Below are positions 20,861 through 30,585 of a DNA stretch of 64,000 bases, piece after piece (positions within the stretch are counted from its first letter, which is position 1; each line of letters opens with the position of its first letter). The notes below the pieces were generated by a model. The model ran no database searches and was not told where the DNA came from. It worked only from the letters and a program-made list of their open reading frames with translations. A program made the translations under genes and the position numbers. The stretch comes from Streptomyces fradiae ATCC 10745 = DSM 40063. GTDB taxonomy: Bacteria > Actinomycetota > Actinomycetes > Streptomycetales > Streptomycetaceae. Location: contig NZ_CP023696.1 of NCBI RefSeq assembly GCF_008704425.1, positions 978,501 through 1,042,500 of the forward strand, in the 5' to 3' direction.

Positions 20861-21093
20861 GCGGAGGGCGGTCGCGGGCGGCTGCCGGGCCGGCGGGACG
20901 GGGAGCCCGGAGGGGGCGGGGCGGGGAGCCGGGAGGGGGCGGGGTGCGGCCGGGCGGATCGGGCCGGGGCCGGGGCCGGGTGGGGCGTATCGGTGGGATG
21001 ACCGATGTGCGGGGCCGGGGCGCGCGGCCATAGTCCTCGGGAGATCGCTCGCGGGCCGCCCCGGGGCGCCCGCACTTCGAGAGGAACCCTTCT
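20861..21093. other. G-rich gap before the amidohydrolase gene
   Basis: Purine-rich, repetitive G/C sequence (for example repeated GGAGGGGGCGGGG-like runs at 20910-20945) with no credible gene. It must contain the amidohydrolase promoter near its right end; no clear -35/-10 pair was found. Confidence 0.4.
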
Positions 21094-22806
21094 GTGGACA
21101 CGTACGCGGACCTGGTGTTCGTCGGCGGCCGGGTGGTCACGGTCGACGCGGACTTCTCCGTGGCCTCGGCCCTCGCCGTGACCGGCGGGGTCATCGCCGC
21201 CGTCGGCGGGCGGGACGACGTGGCGCCGCTCATCGGGCCCGGCACCCGTGTGATCGACCTGCGCGGGGCCACGCTGCTGCCCGGCATCAACGATTCCCAC
21301 CTGCACGGGTGCGCCTACGGAACGGCGACGCCGCCGCTCTCCCTCGACCTCGGCCACCCGGCCGTCTCCTCCCTCGCGGACGTGGCCGACTCCGTACGGG
21401 ACGCCGTCGCGCGGGCGGCGCGCGGACAGTGGATCACCGGGCACGGCTGGGACACCGGGTACCTCGCCGAGTGCGCCGCCGACCCGTCGCGGCTGCCCTC
21501 GCGGCACGACCTCGACGCCGTGAGCCCGGACCACCCCGTCGTCCTGTACTCCTTCTCCGGGCATGCCACCTGGGTCAACTCCAAGGCGCTGGAACTCATC
21601 GGCGTCGATCGGCACACCGTCGCCCCGCCCGGCGGCGCCGTCGTCAAGGACGACTCCGGGGAGCCCACCGGCCTGCTCCACGAGGGGGCCCAGGCGCTCG
21701 TCCAGAACGCCCTGCCGCCGCTCAGCCGCCGGGAGCGGGCCGACGCGGTCAGGTCCACCCTCGCCACCCTGGCCCGGCTCGGCATCACCAGCTACACCGA
21801 GCCCGGCCTCGGCCCCGGCGGCGACGGCATCATGCGGGGCGCGCTCGGCACCGAGACCCTCGACGTCTACCGCGAGCTGCTGGCCGACGGGGAGCTCACC
21901 GCCCGTGTCGGCGTCCTCCTGCTGCCCACCGGCATGGCGAGCACCGCCGAGGAGTTCGCCCGCGCCCTCACCGCCCTGGACGAGGCCGGGTACACCCGCA
22001 CCACCGACCCGCGCCGCCTCGCCGTCCACGGCGTCAAGGTGTTCGCCGACGGGATCGTCCCCAACAAGACCGCCTGGATGAGCGAGCCGTACGTCGGCGG
22101 CGGCTGCGGGTCCCTGTGCGTCGGCGGCGAGACCGACGCCGAGCGGACCGCCGAGATCAACGCCATGATCCGCCACGCCCACGCCGCGGGCCACCAGCTC
22201 GGCGTCCACGTCACCGGCGACCGGGGCAACGACACCGTCGCGGACGCCTTCGCCGCGGCCGTCGCCGAGCACCCGCGCGACGACGCCCGCCACTACATCA
22301 TCCACGGGGACTTCCTCACCGCCCATGCCATGAAGGTGCTGGCCGCCCACGACTTCGGCGTCAACATGAACCCCACCATCAAGTGGACCGTCGCCGACAT
22401 GGAGGAGGACTTCGTCGGCGCCGAGCGGGCCGCGTACGCCTGGCCCTACCGCGACGCCGTCGACGCGGGCGTGCGCGTCGCCAGCGGCTCCGACGCCCCC
22501 GTGACCCACCCGGACTGGCGCCAGGGGGTCGCCACCATGGTGCTGCGCGAGTCGAAGGCCGCCGGCCGGGTCAGCGGGCCCGAGCAGCGCATCGGCCTGG
22601 CCGAGGCGATCCGCACGTACACCATCGAGGCGGCCTGGCAGGACTTCGCCGACGACTGGAAGGGCTCCCTGGAGCCCGGCAAGGTCGCCGACCTGTGCGT
22701 GCTCGACGGGGACCTGCTCGGCGCCGACCCCCGCGACATCCCCGGGATGCCCGTCGTCCTCACCGTCGTGGACGGGCGGATCGTGCACGACGCGCTGCGC
22801 GATTGA
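21094..22806 (+). CDS. Metal-dependent amidohydrolase (YtcJ/NfdA-like, amidohydrolase family 3)
   Basis: 570-residue TIM-barrel hydrolase. The N-terminal beta-sandwich includes [17 protein letters not shown] and [11 protein letters not shown], which supplies metal-binding His residues. Later motifs are HVTGDRGND and [13 protein letters not shown], where the Asp is the last metal ligand. The C-terminal [17 protein letters not shown] is standard for the superfamily. It likely hydrolyses an N-substituted amide or formamide; the substrate is not predictable. GTG start with GAGAGGA upstream at 21080. It may be co-transcribed with the LuxR regulator 32 bp downstream. Confidence 0.9.
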   Translation: MDTYADLVFVGGRVVTVDADFSVASALAVTGGVIAAVGGRDDVAPLIGPGTRVIDLRGATLLPGINDSHLHGCAYGTATPPLSLDLGHPAVSSLADVADSVRDAVARAARGQWITGHGWDTGYLAECAADPSRLPSRHDLDAVSPDHPVVLYSFSGHATWVNSKALELIGVDRHTVAPPGGAVVKDDSGEPTGLLHEGAQALVQNALPPLSRRERADAVRSTLATLARLGITSYTEPGLGPGGDGIMRGALGTETLDVYRELLADGELTARVGVLLLPTGMASTAEEFARALTALDEAGYTRTTDPRRLAVHGVKVFADGIVPNKTAWMSEPYVGGGCGSLCVGGETDAERTAEINAMIRHAHAAGHQLGVHVTGDRGNDTVADAFAAAVAEHPRDDARHYIIHGDFLTAHAMKVLAAHDFGVNMNPTIKWTVADMEEDFVGAERAAYAWPYRDAVDAGVRVASGSDAPVTHPDWRQGVATMVLRESKAAGRVSGPEQRIGLAEAIRTYTIEAAWQDFADDWKGSLEPGKVADLCVLDGDLLGADPRDIPGMPVVLTVVDGRIVHDALRD

Positions 22807-22837
22807 CGCGAACCGGGCACATGATCATCCTGGGGGG

Positions 22838-23605
22838 ATGGCAGCGGAGCGGAGTACGGCGGCGGACATCCTGGACGCGGCCGTACGGGTCCGCGAGGCC
22901 GCCCGCGGCGCCGCGGCCGGGGCGGCCGGGACCGACGCGGTCCTGACCGCGCTGGCGGAGGTCGTCCCGTACGACCACGCCTCGCTGGCCCGCTGGGACC
23001 CCGTGCGCCGGCGGCACACCACCCTGGCCGGGAGCTATCCGCAGGAGGCCACGGCGTACATCGAGACCCGCCTCCACCGCGACCCGGTCTTCTCCGTGCT
23101 GCGCGGCCCGGCCAGGGGCGGCCTCTGGCTCGGGGACGTTCCCCGGCCGCTCCTGGCCTCGTCGCCCGGCTTCCGGGACGTGCTGCTCCCCCTCGGCATC
23201 GAGGACGGGGTGGCGCAGTGCCTCTTCGCCGCCGACGGGCGGTACGTCGGCATGCTGAACGTCAGCGCCCGGGGGCCGCGGCGCGCCCCCGAACCGGCCC
23301 GCGCCGCGGTCACCCTCCTCACCGAGGCCCTCGCCGCGGCCCTCGACCCGCGCGCCGCCGCCCCTCCGGCGGACGCCCCCGCGCACGGCCCGGCCCGCGC
23401 GCCCGGCGGGCTCTCGCCGCGGGAGCGTGAGGTACTGGCGCAGCTGACCACCGGCCGCACCAACCGGGAGATCGCCGAGCGGCTGTACATCACCCCGCGC
23501 ACGGTCGGCACCCACGTCGAGCACATCCTCGCCAAGCTCGACCTCCCGAACCGCGCCGCCGCCGCGGCACGCGCCGCCGCCTGGGGCATCACCCCGCCCG
23601 GCTGA
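22838..23605 (+). CDS. LuxR family transcriptional regulator with GAF-like sensor domain
   Basis: 255 residues. About residues 20-165 resemble a GAF/autoinducer-type sensing domain ([37 protein letters not shown]). A variable Pro/Ala linker follows, then a LuxR helix-turn-helix at about 192-250 ([46 protein letters not shown]). It starts 32 bp after the amidohydrolase stop and may regulate that gene. No cognate kinase is seen, so it probably senses a small ligand directly. Confidence 0.9.
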   Translation: MAAERSTAADILDAAVRVREAARGAAAGAAGTDAVLTALAEVVPYDHASLARWDPVRRRHTTLAGSYPQEATAYIETRLHRDPVFSVLRGPARGGLWLGDVPRPLLASSPGFRDVLLPLGIEDGVAQCLFAADGRYVGMLNVSARGPRRAPEPARAAVTLLTEALAAALDPRAAAPPADAPAHGPARAPGGLSPREREVLAQLTTGRTNREIAERLYITPRTVGTHVEHILAKLDLPNRAAAAARAAAWGITPPG

Positions 23606-23625
23606 GCGGCATACGCGGCCGTGCA

Positions 23626-23665
23626 GGGGTGGCGGGGTGGCGGGGTGGCGGGGTGGCGGGGTGGC
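23626..23665. repeat. Five 8-bp tandem repeats
   Basis: Five exact copies of GGGGTGGC between the LuxR gene and the cupin gene, ending about 50 bp before the cupin GTG. A slippage-prone microsatellite, with no other signal seen in it. Confidence 0.9.
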
Positions 23666-23718
23666 GGGTCGCTACGATCGCTGGGGCCGGACCTGATCGC
23701 GTACTCGGGAGGAACACC

Positions 23719-24255
23719 GTGGCAGCGTCCCCGGAGGCGAGCGTGCTCGCCCGGATGGCCGAACTCGTACGGGCGATGCCGGCGGAGCGGGGCGGCGCCC
23801 TGTGGCGGCTCGCCGAACCCGACCGGCAGCTCGACGCGAACGTGGTGCGGCTGGCACCCGGCGCCGAGGTGGCCGTGCACGTGGAGCCGGACCTCGACGT
23901 GCTGGTCTTCGTGGTGAGCGGCCAGGGGCGGCTGGAGACCGGGGAGGGGGCCGGGACGCGGGTCCTGGAGGCGGGGTGCGTGGTGTGGCTGCCGCGCGGC
24001 GCCCGGCGCGGCCTGGCCGCGGGCCCGCACGGCCTGGACTACCTCACGGTGCACCGCCGCCGCCCCGGTATGACGATCGGCCGGGCACCGGGTGCGGGGC
24101 GCGAGCCGGAGACGCGGCCGGCGGGGGCGGAGCCGCTGGGCGGGGAGCCGGTGTGCCTGCTGGACCGGGTGTGCCCGGAGTGCGGCCGGCTCGCTCCCGA
24201 GGGCGCCGAGGTGCGGTTCTGCGCCCGCTGCGGCACCGCCCTCCCGGAACGCTGA
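23719..24255 (+). CDS. Cupin-domain protein with C-terminal zinc ribbon
   Basis: 178 residues. The cupin barrel covers about residues 25-110 (GAEVAVHVEPDLDVLVFVVSGQGRLETGEG ... EAGCVVWLPRGARRGL); the usual first-motif histidines are partly replaced. The C-terminus carries CPECG and CARCG spaced for one zinc ribbon. The GTG at 23719 has GGGAGGA six bases upstream; extending further upstream would translate the 8-bp repeats. Function unknown; a regulator or small-molecule binder is possible. Confidence 0.75.
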   Translation: MAASPEASVLARMAELVRAMPAERGGALWRLAEPDRQLDANVVRLAPGAEVAVHVEPDLDVLVFVVSGQGRLETGEGAGTRVLEAGCVVWLPRGARRGLAAGPHGLDYLTVHRRRPGMTIGRAPGAGREPETRPAGAEPLGGEPVCLLDRVCPECGRLAPEGAEVRFCARCGTALPER

Positions 24256-24256
24256 C

Positions 24257-25600
24257 TCACGCGGCCACCGCCTGCGCGACCGCGGCAGCCAGCAGGGCGC
24301 CCGGCAGCGAGCGCTCCGCGAGGGGCCCCGCCGCCGCCGCGCCCAGCGCGAAGCCGCTGGTCTTGAGGCTGGCCCCGGTCGTGAAGACCCGGCCGCGCAG
24401 CCGCGGCGGCGCCTCCCGGTCGCGCACCGCGAACAGCGCCGTCAACTGCGGGCCCTCGCCCGCCCCCGCGAGGGCCACCGCCGCCAGGAGCACGGCGGGG
24501 TGCCCGGCCACCGCCACGAGCGGCAGTGCCGCGGCCTGCACGAGCGTGGCCGCCCGGAACACCGCCTCCGGCCCTGGGGCCGTGCGCAGCCGCGCGTACA
24601 GGGGGTACAGCGCGTTCGCCGCGAGTGCGGCGGCGGCCAGGACGGCGAGGAGCAGCGCCCCGTGGCCCGCGCCGCCCAGATGGCGCGCGCCGAGCAGGGG
24701 GGTGCAGGCGACGAGGAGCCCCTGGGCGGCGCAGGACAGGACGGACGCGCCGGTCACGCGCGCCAGGACCGGTGTCCCGGTCAGCGCCCGGAACCCGGCG
24801 GCGAGACGGACGGCGGGCTGCCGAGCGGGGCCTTCGGGGCTGGCTGCGGGCCGGCCGGGGCGGGGTGCGGACCGCTCGGGACGGGGTGCGGACCGCTCGG
24901 GACGGAGTACGGACCGCTCGGGACGGGGTGCGGACCGCACCGGGCCGGCCGCCCCTCCGCCGGGGTGCGTCGAGGGCTGGGACCGGTCGGCCGGGAGCCC
25001 GTGTCCGGGGCGCACGCGCGCACGAGGGCTCGCGGTGGCCGATGGGCGCGGGGTGGCCGTCGCCGCCAGCGCGAGGAGGGCCGCCGCCGTCAGCACGGCC
25101 GCGCCCGCGCCGTGCAGCATGGCCGCGGCGGCCGTCAGGGCGGGGCCGGCCAGGGCCGCCGCGTGGAAGGTCATGGCGTCCAGGGCCGTGGCGCGCGGCA
25201 GGTGCGGCGCGACCGCCACGCGCGGCAGTTGGGCGCTCCAGCCGCCGGACAGCGCGGGCGCCAGGAGCCCGGACGCCGCCGCGATCAGGAGCGGTACGGC
25301 CACCGGGGTCCGGCCCAGGCAGACCAGTACCGCGACGAGGCCCGCCGCGTAGCCGGCGAGGGCCGCCGCGAGGAGCCGGCCGGGCCGGGGCGAGCGGTCC
25401 AGCAGGGCTCCGGCGGCGGGCCCGCCCACGGCCGCCGCCGCGGTGCTCGCGGCCAGGAGGGCGGAGGCGGTGGCGGTCGACCCGGTGGCGGCGAGCCCCG
25501 CCAGGAGCAGCGCGGGGCCGGCCATCTCGTCGCCCGTGCGGGCGAGGGCGGCGCCGGCCGCGTACCGGGCTAGGGCGTGGCGTTCTCTCACGGGCGGCAC
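24257..25600 (-). CDS. MFS transporter
   Basis: 447 residues with about 10-12 hydrophobic segments and very high Ala content. Recognisable parts are ARTGDEMAGPALLLAG near TM1, GGPAAGALLDRS (loop after TM2) and LRGRVFTTGASLKTSGFALG in the second half. A long hydrophilic central loop (about residues 185-260) is Arg/Pro/Ser-rich and contains three copies of a heptapeptide like SAPRPER, coded by 21-bp repeats at 24868-24930. The substrate is unknown. It converges on the cupin gene with only one base between the stop codons. Confidence 0.8.
   Translation of the reverse strand: MPPVRERHALARYAAGAALARTGDEMAGPALLLAGLAATGSTATASALLAASTAAAAVGGPAAGALLDRSPRPGRLLAAALAGYAAGLVAVLVCLGRTPVAVPLLIAAASGLLAPALSGGWSAQLPRVAVAPHLPRATALDAMTFHAAALAGPALTAAAAMLHGAGAAVLTAAALLALAATATPRPSATASPRARVRPGHGLPADRSQPSTHPGGGAAGPVRSAPRPERSVLRPERSAPRPERSAPRPGRPAASPEGPARQPAVRLAAGFRALTGTPVLARVTGASVLSCAAQGLLVACTPLLGARHLGGAGHGALLLAVLAAAALAANALYPLYARLRTAPGPEAVFRAATLVQAAALPLVAVAGHPAVLLAAVALAGAGEGPQLTALFAVRDREAPPRLRGRVFTTGASLKTSGFALGAAAAGPLAERSLPGALLAAAVAQAVAA
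24868..24930. repeat. Three 21-bp tandem repeats inside the MFS gene
   Basis: Near-identical 21-bp units at 24868-24888, 24889-24909 and 24910-24930, a multiple of three, so length change keeps the frame. They encode the central cytoplasmic-loop heptapeptides of the transporter. Confidence 0.85.
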
Positions 25601-25647
25601 GGTACGTCCGTAACGGAAAACCTCACCAGATGCGTTACGTTCGGGGG

Positions 25648-26277
25648 ATGCACGCCCCAGACGCCGTCGGCCGCGCCGCTTCCGCCGGGCCCGCCGCCCC
25701 CGTCCGCGCCGAGGCTCCTCCCGGGCCCGCCGTCCGCCCGTCCGTACGGGCCGTCGCCCGCCGCACCGAGGACCTCGTGAACGCGCTCACCCGCGACGAC
25801 CCCCTCCCCGCTCCGGAGGGGATCGCCGGGCTGCTGCGGGAGCACGGCGAGGTGGAGCCGGTCGTCGTCACGGTGGAGGACGTGGCCCGGATGAGGGAGG
25901 CGGCGCTGGCGCTGCGCGCGGTGTTCGCCGCGGAGGGGCTGGACGCGGCCGTGGCGGAGCTGAACGGGCTGCTCGCGCACGGCTCCGGTCCGCTGCGGCT
26001 GACCGCGCACGGCGGGAGCGGCCCGTGGCACCCGCACCTGGACACGTCGGACGACGCCCCGTGGGGCGAGTGGTTCCTGGCGTCCTCGTGCCTCTGCCTG
26101 GCGGTCCTGGTGTGGGAGAGGCAGCGCCCGCCGGGCGGGGTCTGCGCGGCGCCGGGCTGCGGGCGGGTGTACCTGTCCCTGGGCAGCGGCGTGCCGCGCC
26201 GGTACTGCTCGCGCCGGTGCGCGACCCGTGAGCGGGTGGCGGCGCACCGGCGGGCCCGGGCGGGCGGGGGCCGGTAG
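25648..26277 (+). CDS. CGNR zinc-finger protein (ABATE-domain regulator family)
   Basis: 209 residues. The C-terminal CGNR-type zinc finger reads CAAPGCGRVYLSLGSGVPRRY followed by CSRRCATRERVAAHRRR, with the four cysteines in place. The N-terminal part (DLVNALTRDDPLPAPEGIAGLLREHGE) fits the ABATE domain, a predicted ligand-binding stress-response domain. ATG 25648 has a -10-like TACGTT six bases upstream (25636-25641), which suggests leaderless transcription; ATG 25630 is an in-frame alternative. It is divergent from the MFS gene and may regulate it. Confidence 0.85.
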   Translation: MHAPDAVGRAASAGPAAPVRAEAPPGPAVRPSVRAVARRTEDLVNALTRDDPLPAPEGIAGLLREHGEVEPVVVTVEDVARMREAALALRAVFAAEGLDAAVAELNGLLAHGSGPLRLTAHGGSGPWHPHLDTSDDAPWGEWFLASSCLCLAVLVWERQRPPGGVCAAPGCGRVYLSLGSGVPRRYCSRRCATRERVAAHRRARAGGGR

Positions 26278-26288
26278 GCGGGACCCGC

Positions 26289-26304
26289 CCGGCACGTGTG
26301 CCGG
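26289..26304. terminator. Small inverted repeat between convergent genes
   Basis: CCGGCAC-GT-GTGCCGG just after the CGNR gene stop and about 25 bp before the methyltransferase stop. A short hairpin that could serve both genes; weak evidence. Confidence 0.4.
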
Positions 26305-26330
26305 CGCCCGCCGGCGCGACGGCGCCCCGG

Positions 26331-27500
26331 TCAGCGCTTGACGGCGCGCAGCACCACGAACTTCGGGTCGCTGCCGACGACCTCGCAGTTGCCGAACACC
26401 CGGCGCAGGGCCACGTGGTAGCCGAGATGCCGGTTGCCGACGACGCGCAGCTCGCCGCCGCGGCGCAGCACGCGCCGGGCGCCGGTGAACATGCGGCGGG
26501 CGGTCGCGTCGGTGAGGGCCTGGTGGCTGTGGAAGGGCGGGTTGTTGAGGACGACGTCGACGGAGCCGTCGGGCACGTCGGCCGTGCCGTCGCCGACGGC
26601 GAAGCGGGCCTTGGCGCCGGGCGGCGCGGAGGCGCGGAAGGTCTCCCTGGCGGAGGCGACGGCCATGTACGACTCGTCGGTGAGGATCACCTCGGCACCG
26701 GGTTCCGCGACCGCGACGGCGAGGCCCACCACGCCGTTGCCGCAGCCCAGGTCGAGGACGCGGGCGCCGCCCAGGCCGGTCGGCAGGTGCCGGAGGAACA
26801 GCCGGGTGCCGATGTCGAGGCGGTCGGCGCAGAAGACGCCCGCGTGGTTGACCACGGTGCGCCCGGCCACGGCCGGGGCGTCGTCGGGCAGGGCGTAGGT
26901 GAGCGGCCACGGGTTGGCGGGCCGCCGCAGGGCGGGGTCGGGGGTGCTGTGGATCAGCCGGGCCTTCCGCACCGCGAGGGAGGTGCGGGTCGGGCCGACC
27001 AGCCGCTCGAAGAGGGTGAGCGTGGAGGTGTGGATCTCCTTGACCATGCCGGTGCCGACCACGGCCGTCCCCGCGTGCAGGGCGGGCGCCAGCCGGTGGA
27101 GCTGGTCCTCCAGGAGGGCCAGGCTCTTCGGGACGCGCACCAGCAGCAGGTCCACCCGCTCCGGCGGGGCGTCCCGCGTGGTGAGCAGGCGCACGCGGTC
27201 CTCGGCGTGGCCGGCGCGGGCGAGGTTGGCGCGGGTGGCCTCGCGGCCCAGGTACGAGTCGGTGATCTGCGCCAGTTCCCCGGCGGGGCCCGTGTCCGGG
27301 TGGCCGGCCAGGGCGGTGACCAGCGCGCCCCAGCGGTCGCCGGCCACGGCGACGGTCCCGGCGACGGCGGGGGCGCCGGGCTCGGCGAGGTGCCGCAGCA
27401 GGTACTCGTCGGCGGCGTCCCAGGCGCGGAGCGGGTCGCGGGGGTGGTCGGGGAAGCGGGTGAGGGCGAAGGTGCCCCAGGCCGTGGTCAAGCGGTTCAT
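26331..27500 (-). CDS. RlmG-like class I SAM-dependent RNA methyltransferase
   Basis: 389 residues with the two-domain layout of RlmG/RsmC. A degenerate methyltransferase-like N-terminal half (DEYLLRHL ... PKSLALLEDQLHRLAP) is followed by the catalytic half with SAM motif VLDLGCGNGVVGLAVAV and the amino-methyltransferase motif NPPFHS. Such enzymes methylate guanine N2 in rRNA. E. coli RlmG (23S G1835) has a similar length. ATG at 27500 gives MNRLTTAWGTF. The exact rRNA position is inferred at best. Confidence 0.88.
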   Translation of the reverse strand: MNRLTTAWGTFALTRFPDHPRDPLRAWDAADEYLLRHLAEPGAPAVAGTVAVAGDRWGALVTALAGHPDTGPAGELAQITDSYLGREATRANLARAGHAEDRVRLLTTRDAPPERVDLLLVRVPKSLALLEDQLHRLAPALHAGTAVVGTGMVKEIHTSTLTLFERLVGPTRTSLAVRKARLIHSTPDPALRRPANPWPLTYALPDDAPAVAGRTVVNHAGVFCADRLDIGTRLFLRHLPTGLGGARVLDLGCGNGVVGLAVAVAEPGAEVILTDESYMAVASARETFRASAPPGAKARFAVGDGTADVPDGSVDVVLNNPPFHSHQALTDATARRMFTGARRVLRRGGELRVVGNRHLGYHVALRRVFGNCEVVGSDPKFVVLRAVKR

Positions 27501-27723
27501 CGTGAGGTTCAGGCTAGCGCTTCGCCCGCGCCCCGCCTCCCGCTCCCGCGCCCCCTGGCCCCGGCGCCCCCTGCCCCCCCGGCGCCCCCGGCGCCCCCTG
27601 ACCCCCGGCACCCCAGGGACCCGGCGGCCCCGGCCTCAGCCGGGAACCACCTCCCGGCGGCGCCACCCCGGGCCCCCACGCCCCGTGGCCCGCCCCCGCG
27701 CTCCCCGCGCCCCGCACGCGCCC

Positions 27724-28215
27724 CTAAGCGCGCCCCTCCGCCGCCTGCGCCTCGGGCGCCGGGGACGACGGGCTGCCGGGCCCGCCGGGGGTGAGGGCCA
27801 TGAAGTGGTCCGGCCTCGCCAGCGGCGCGAAGCCCAGCTTCTCGTAGACGCCGTGCGCGTCGTGGGTGGCGAGCAGCACGCGGCTCAGGCCGTACGGCTC
27901 CAGGTGCTCGCGGACCGCCGCCACCAGGGCCGTGCCGAGCCCGGTGCCGCGCGCGCCGGGCTCCACGTACACGTCGCAGAGCCAGGCGAAGGTGGCCCGG
28001 TCTGTCACCACGCGCGCGTACGCCACCTGCTCCCCGCTCCGCGCGTCGTACGCGCCGAAGCCCAGGGAGCCGTCGATGGCCCGGTCCTGCTTCTCCCGGC
28101 TGCGGCCGAGCGCCCAGTACGCGTCCGTGGACAGCCACCGGTGGATGCGGACGCGGTCGAGTCGTGCAGGGTCGGTCGAGATCTCATACGAGCCGAAAGC
28201 GATTGTCTCCGTCAT
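27724..28215 (-). CDS. GNAT family N-acetyltransferase
   Basis: 163 residues. The acetyl-CoA loop is VYVEPGARGTGLGTALVAAVREHLE and the late motif HGVYEKLGFAPLARPDHFM. The family resembles small GNATs of unknown substrate. The ATG at 28215 gives MTETIAFGSYEIST. It is divergent from the DUF6461 gene. About 220 bp of C-rich low-complexity DNA separates its 3' end from the methyltransferase start. Confidence 0.88.
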   Translation of the reverse strand: MTETIAFGSYEISTDPARLDRVRIHRWLSTDAYWALGRSREKQDRAIDGSLGFGAYDARSGEQVAYARVVTDRATFAWLCDVYVEPGARGTGLGTALVAAVREHLEPYGLSRVLLATHDAHGVYEKLGFAPLARPDHFMALTPGGPGSPSSPAPEAQAAEGRA

Positions 28216-28273
28216 GGTCGAACGTTCGCAGGCGGAAGGGGCCCTGTCAGTGGCGGGTGCCACGATCGGAGGC

Positions 28274-28879
28274 ATGAACGCGACTGCTGCCGACTACCGC
28301 TGGCTCGGCGACCACTGCCCGGACCTCGTGGAGGCGTACTGCGCGACGCTGGTGCACGCGGTCTCGCCCGAGGAGGCGATCGGGCGGCTGCGGGCACGGG
28401 CGGACGGGCGGGTGCAGGGCATAGGCGCCCTGGTCGAGGCCGCGGCGCGGGCGTGGAAGGAGTCCGGCGGGGACCGGCACTTCCTGGGCCTGTGCGCGGT
28501 CGACGGCTGGACGCTGATGGTGGAGCCCAACGGCTACCTCGGCAGCCTCGACGAGGCGGCGGTGCCGCTGTCGCGCGGCACGGAGCTGGTCGCCCACTTC
28601 CGGAACGTGAACGCGGTGGACCACTTCAGCCGGTACGTGGACGGCGAGCTGCGGCTGCACTTCGAGCCGCTGTTCCCGCACGAGCGGGACGGCGCCGACC
28701 CGGACGGGGCGGTGACGCTGATGCGGGAGGTCGGTTTCGACCTGCGCGACGACTCGGCCGACGTGGAGGCCACCACGGAGGCGGCGTTCGCGCTGGCGGA
28801 GCGGCTGACAGGGGTGCGGCTGACGGCCGGGCTGCTGGACGGCGCGGAGTTCCTGACCGGATCGGTGCCCGTGTTCTGA
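28274..28879 (+). CDS. DUF6461 family protein
   Basis: 201 soluble residues, common in Streptomyces and of unknown function. Family features are YRWLGDHCPDLVEAYCATLV near the N-terminus, GWTLMVEPNGYLGS, FRNVNAVDHFSRYVDGEL and a C-terminal LTGVRLT. GGAGG lies a few bases before the ATG. There is no signal peptide, membrane segment or catalytic motif. It is probably monocistronic. Confidence 0.8.
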   Translation: MNATAADYRWLGDHCPDLVEAYCATLVHAVSPEEAIGRLRARADGRVQGIGALVEAAARAWKESGGDRHFLGLCAVDGWTLMVEPNGYLGSLDEAAVPLSRGTELVAHFRNVNAVDHFSRYVDGELRLHFEPLFPHERDGADPDGAVTLMREVGFDLRDDSADVEATTEAAFALAERLTGVRLTAGLLDGAEFLTGSVPVF

Positions 28880-29036
28880 CTCCTTCCCGGGCGCCGCCCG
28901 GAAGCGGTCCCGTGACCCGCCGCCGCGCGGCGCGACCGGGCCCTGCCCGGGGCGGAGGCCTCTCGGGTGACATGGAGCACAGGTGCGGACGTAGACTCCC
29001 AGATACGGAGAATCCGGCGCGAGGAGGTCACTCCCG

Positions 29037-29240
29037 ATGGAAGCAACCGTGGGCGACAAGCTGCTGGTGCACGGCCGGTTCGTCGGCCAGCACGACCGCA
29101 CGGCCGAGATCGTCGAGGTCCTCGGCGACCACGGCCACCCGCCGTACCGCGTCCGTTTCGACGACGACGGGCACGAGGCCGTGATGGCCCCGGGCCCCGA
29201 CTCCGTCGTCCGTCACAAGGAGGAGCCCAAGGCGGGCTGA
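29037..29240 (+). CDS. DUF1918 small protein
   Basis: 67 residues with a small SH3/KOW-like beta-barrel pattern: VGDKLLVHGRFVGQHDRTAEIVEVLGDHG, then PPYRVRFDDDGHEAVMAPGPDSVV, the full length of the family. Function unknown. GAGGAGG lies nine bases upstream, and a -10-like TAGACT is at 28992-28997. Confidence 0.88.
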   Translation: MEATVGDKLLVHGRFVGQHDRTAEIVEVLGDHGHPPYRVRFDDDGHEAVMAPGPDSVVRHKEEPKAG

Positions 29241-29268
29241 GCGCGCCCGCGCGCCCCGCCCGTGCGTC

Positions 29269-30585
29269 TCACCACCCCGGAGGGCGGACCGGCGTCGGGT
29301 AGTGGTCGGCCACCACCCTGGCCATCGCCCCGATCCGGTCCGCGACCACGTCCCGCGCGCCGAAGAAGGCGTGGCCGAGCACCCCGTCGTGGTCCGCGGC
29401 GAGGGCGAGGTGCCGGGACAGTTCCGCCGGGTCCTGCCACGCGGCCGGCGCGGCCGGGTCCCCCGCGCGGTACAGCGCCTCGCCCACGTAGAGGTGGACG
29501 CCCGTGCCGCGCACCACGTCGCTCCACCACGGCACGAGGGCGGCGTAGTCGGCGGCGCCGAAGCCGATGTGCCAGTAGAGCTGCGGGACGACGTAGTCGA
29601 TCCACGCCTGCTTGACCCACTTGCGGGTGTCGGCGTGCAGGGCGTCGTACGTCTGGAGGCCCCGGGTGTCGGAGCCGAGCGGGTCGGTGGTGGCGTTGCG
29701 CCAGATGCCGAAGGGGCTCACACCGAAGGCGACGTCCGGTTTGACGGCCTTGATCCGCTGGGCCGTCTCGCGGATCAGCAGGTCGATGTTGTCCCGGCGC
29801 CAGGCCGCCCGGTCGGGGAAGCCGCCGCCGTGCGCCTCGTACGCCGCGTCGTCGTCGAAGGACTCCCCCGCGACCGGGTACGGGTAGAAGTAGTCGTCGA
29901 AGTGGACGGCGTCGACGTCGTACCGGCGTACGGCGTCGAGCATCGCGTCCTGCACGAACCGCCGGACCTGCGGCAGGCCCGGGTTGTAGTAGAGCTTGCC
30001 GCCGTGGGTGACGACCCAGTCCGGGTTGCGGCGAGCCGGGTGGTCGGCGGCGAGCCGCGCCGGGTCGGCGTGGGTGGCGACGCGGTACGGGTTGAACCAG
30101 GCGTGCAGGAGCAGGCCGCGCCGGTGGGCCTCAACGACGGCGGTGCCGAGCGGGTCCCAGCCGGGGTCCTTGCCCTGGACGCCGGCGAGGCACTGGGCCC
30201 ACGGCTCGTACGGCGAGGGCCACAGCGCGTCGGCGGTCGGCCTGACCTGGAGGATCACCGTGTTGAGGCGGCGCTTGACCGCCTGGTCGAGCAGGGCGGT
30301 CAGCTCGGCGCGCTGCTCCGCGGCGGACAGTCCGGGGCGGGAGGGCCAGTCCCGGTTGGTGACCGTCGCCACCCACATGCCGCGGAAGTCCTCGGCGCGG
30401 GCCCGGCCGCGCGGCGGCTTGCCGTCCCCGTGCCCGTGCCGCCGCCCGCGCTCCCGCTCCCCGCCGCCGTCCGGGCCGGCCCCCGCCGCGCCCGTCGCGT
30501 CCCCGCTGACCAGCAGGGAGGCCACCAGCCCCGCCGCCCCGGCCACCATTCCCCGCCGTCCGAACCCGCCGCCCGCCTGACCCAT
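29269..30585 (-). CDS. Exported glycoside-hydrolase-like protein (DUF187/GHL10, YngK type)
   Basis: 438 residues with a twin-arginine-like signal (FGRRGMVAGAAGLVASLLVSG). The mature part is a TIM-barrel hydrolase-like protein: FRGMWVATVTNRDWPSRPG, NTVILQVRPTADALWPS, LLLHAWFNPYRVA, DVDAVHFDDYFYPYPV, FGVSPFGIWRN and YVVPQLYWHIG. These are the conserved segments of the GHL10 family. The conserved acidic residues in the DDYFYP segment are candidate catalytic groups. The substrate, probably a wall or extracellular glycan, is unknown. Confidence 0.9.
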   Translation of the reverse strand: MGQAGGGFGRRGMVAGAAGLVASLLVSGDATGAAGAGPDGGGERERGRRHGHGDGKPPRGRARAEDFRGMWVATVTNRDWPSRPGLSAAEQRAELTALLDQAVKRRLNTVILQVRPTADALWPSPYEPWAQCLAGVQGKDPGWDPLGTAVVEAHRRGLLLHAWFNPYRVATHADPARLAADHPARRNPDWVVTHGGKLYYNPGLPQVRRFVQDAMLDAVRRYDVDAVHFDDYFYPYPVAGESFDDDAAYEAHGGGFPDRAAWRRDNIDLLIRETAQRIKAVKPDVAFGVSPFGIWRNATTDPLGSDTRGLQTYDALHADTRKWVKQAWIDYVVPQLYWHIGFGAADYAALVPWWSDVVRGTGVHLYVGEALYRAGDPAAPAAWQDPAELSRHLALAADHDGVLGHAFFGARDVVADRIGAMARVVADHYPTPVRPPGW

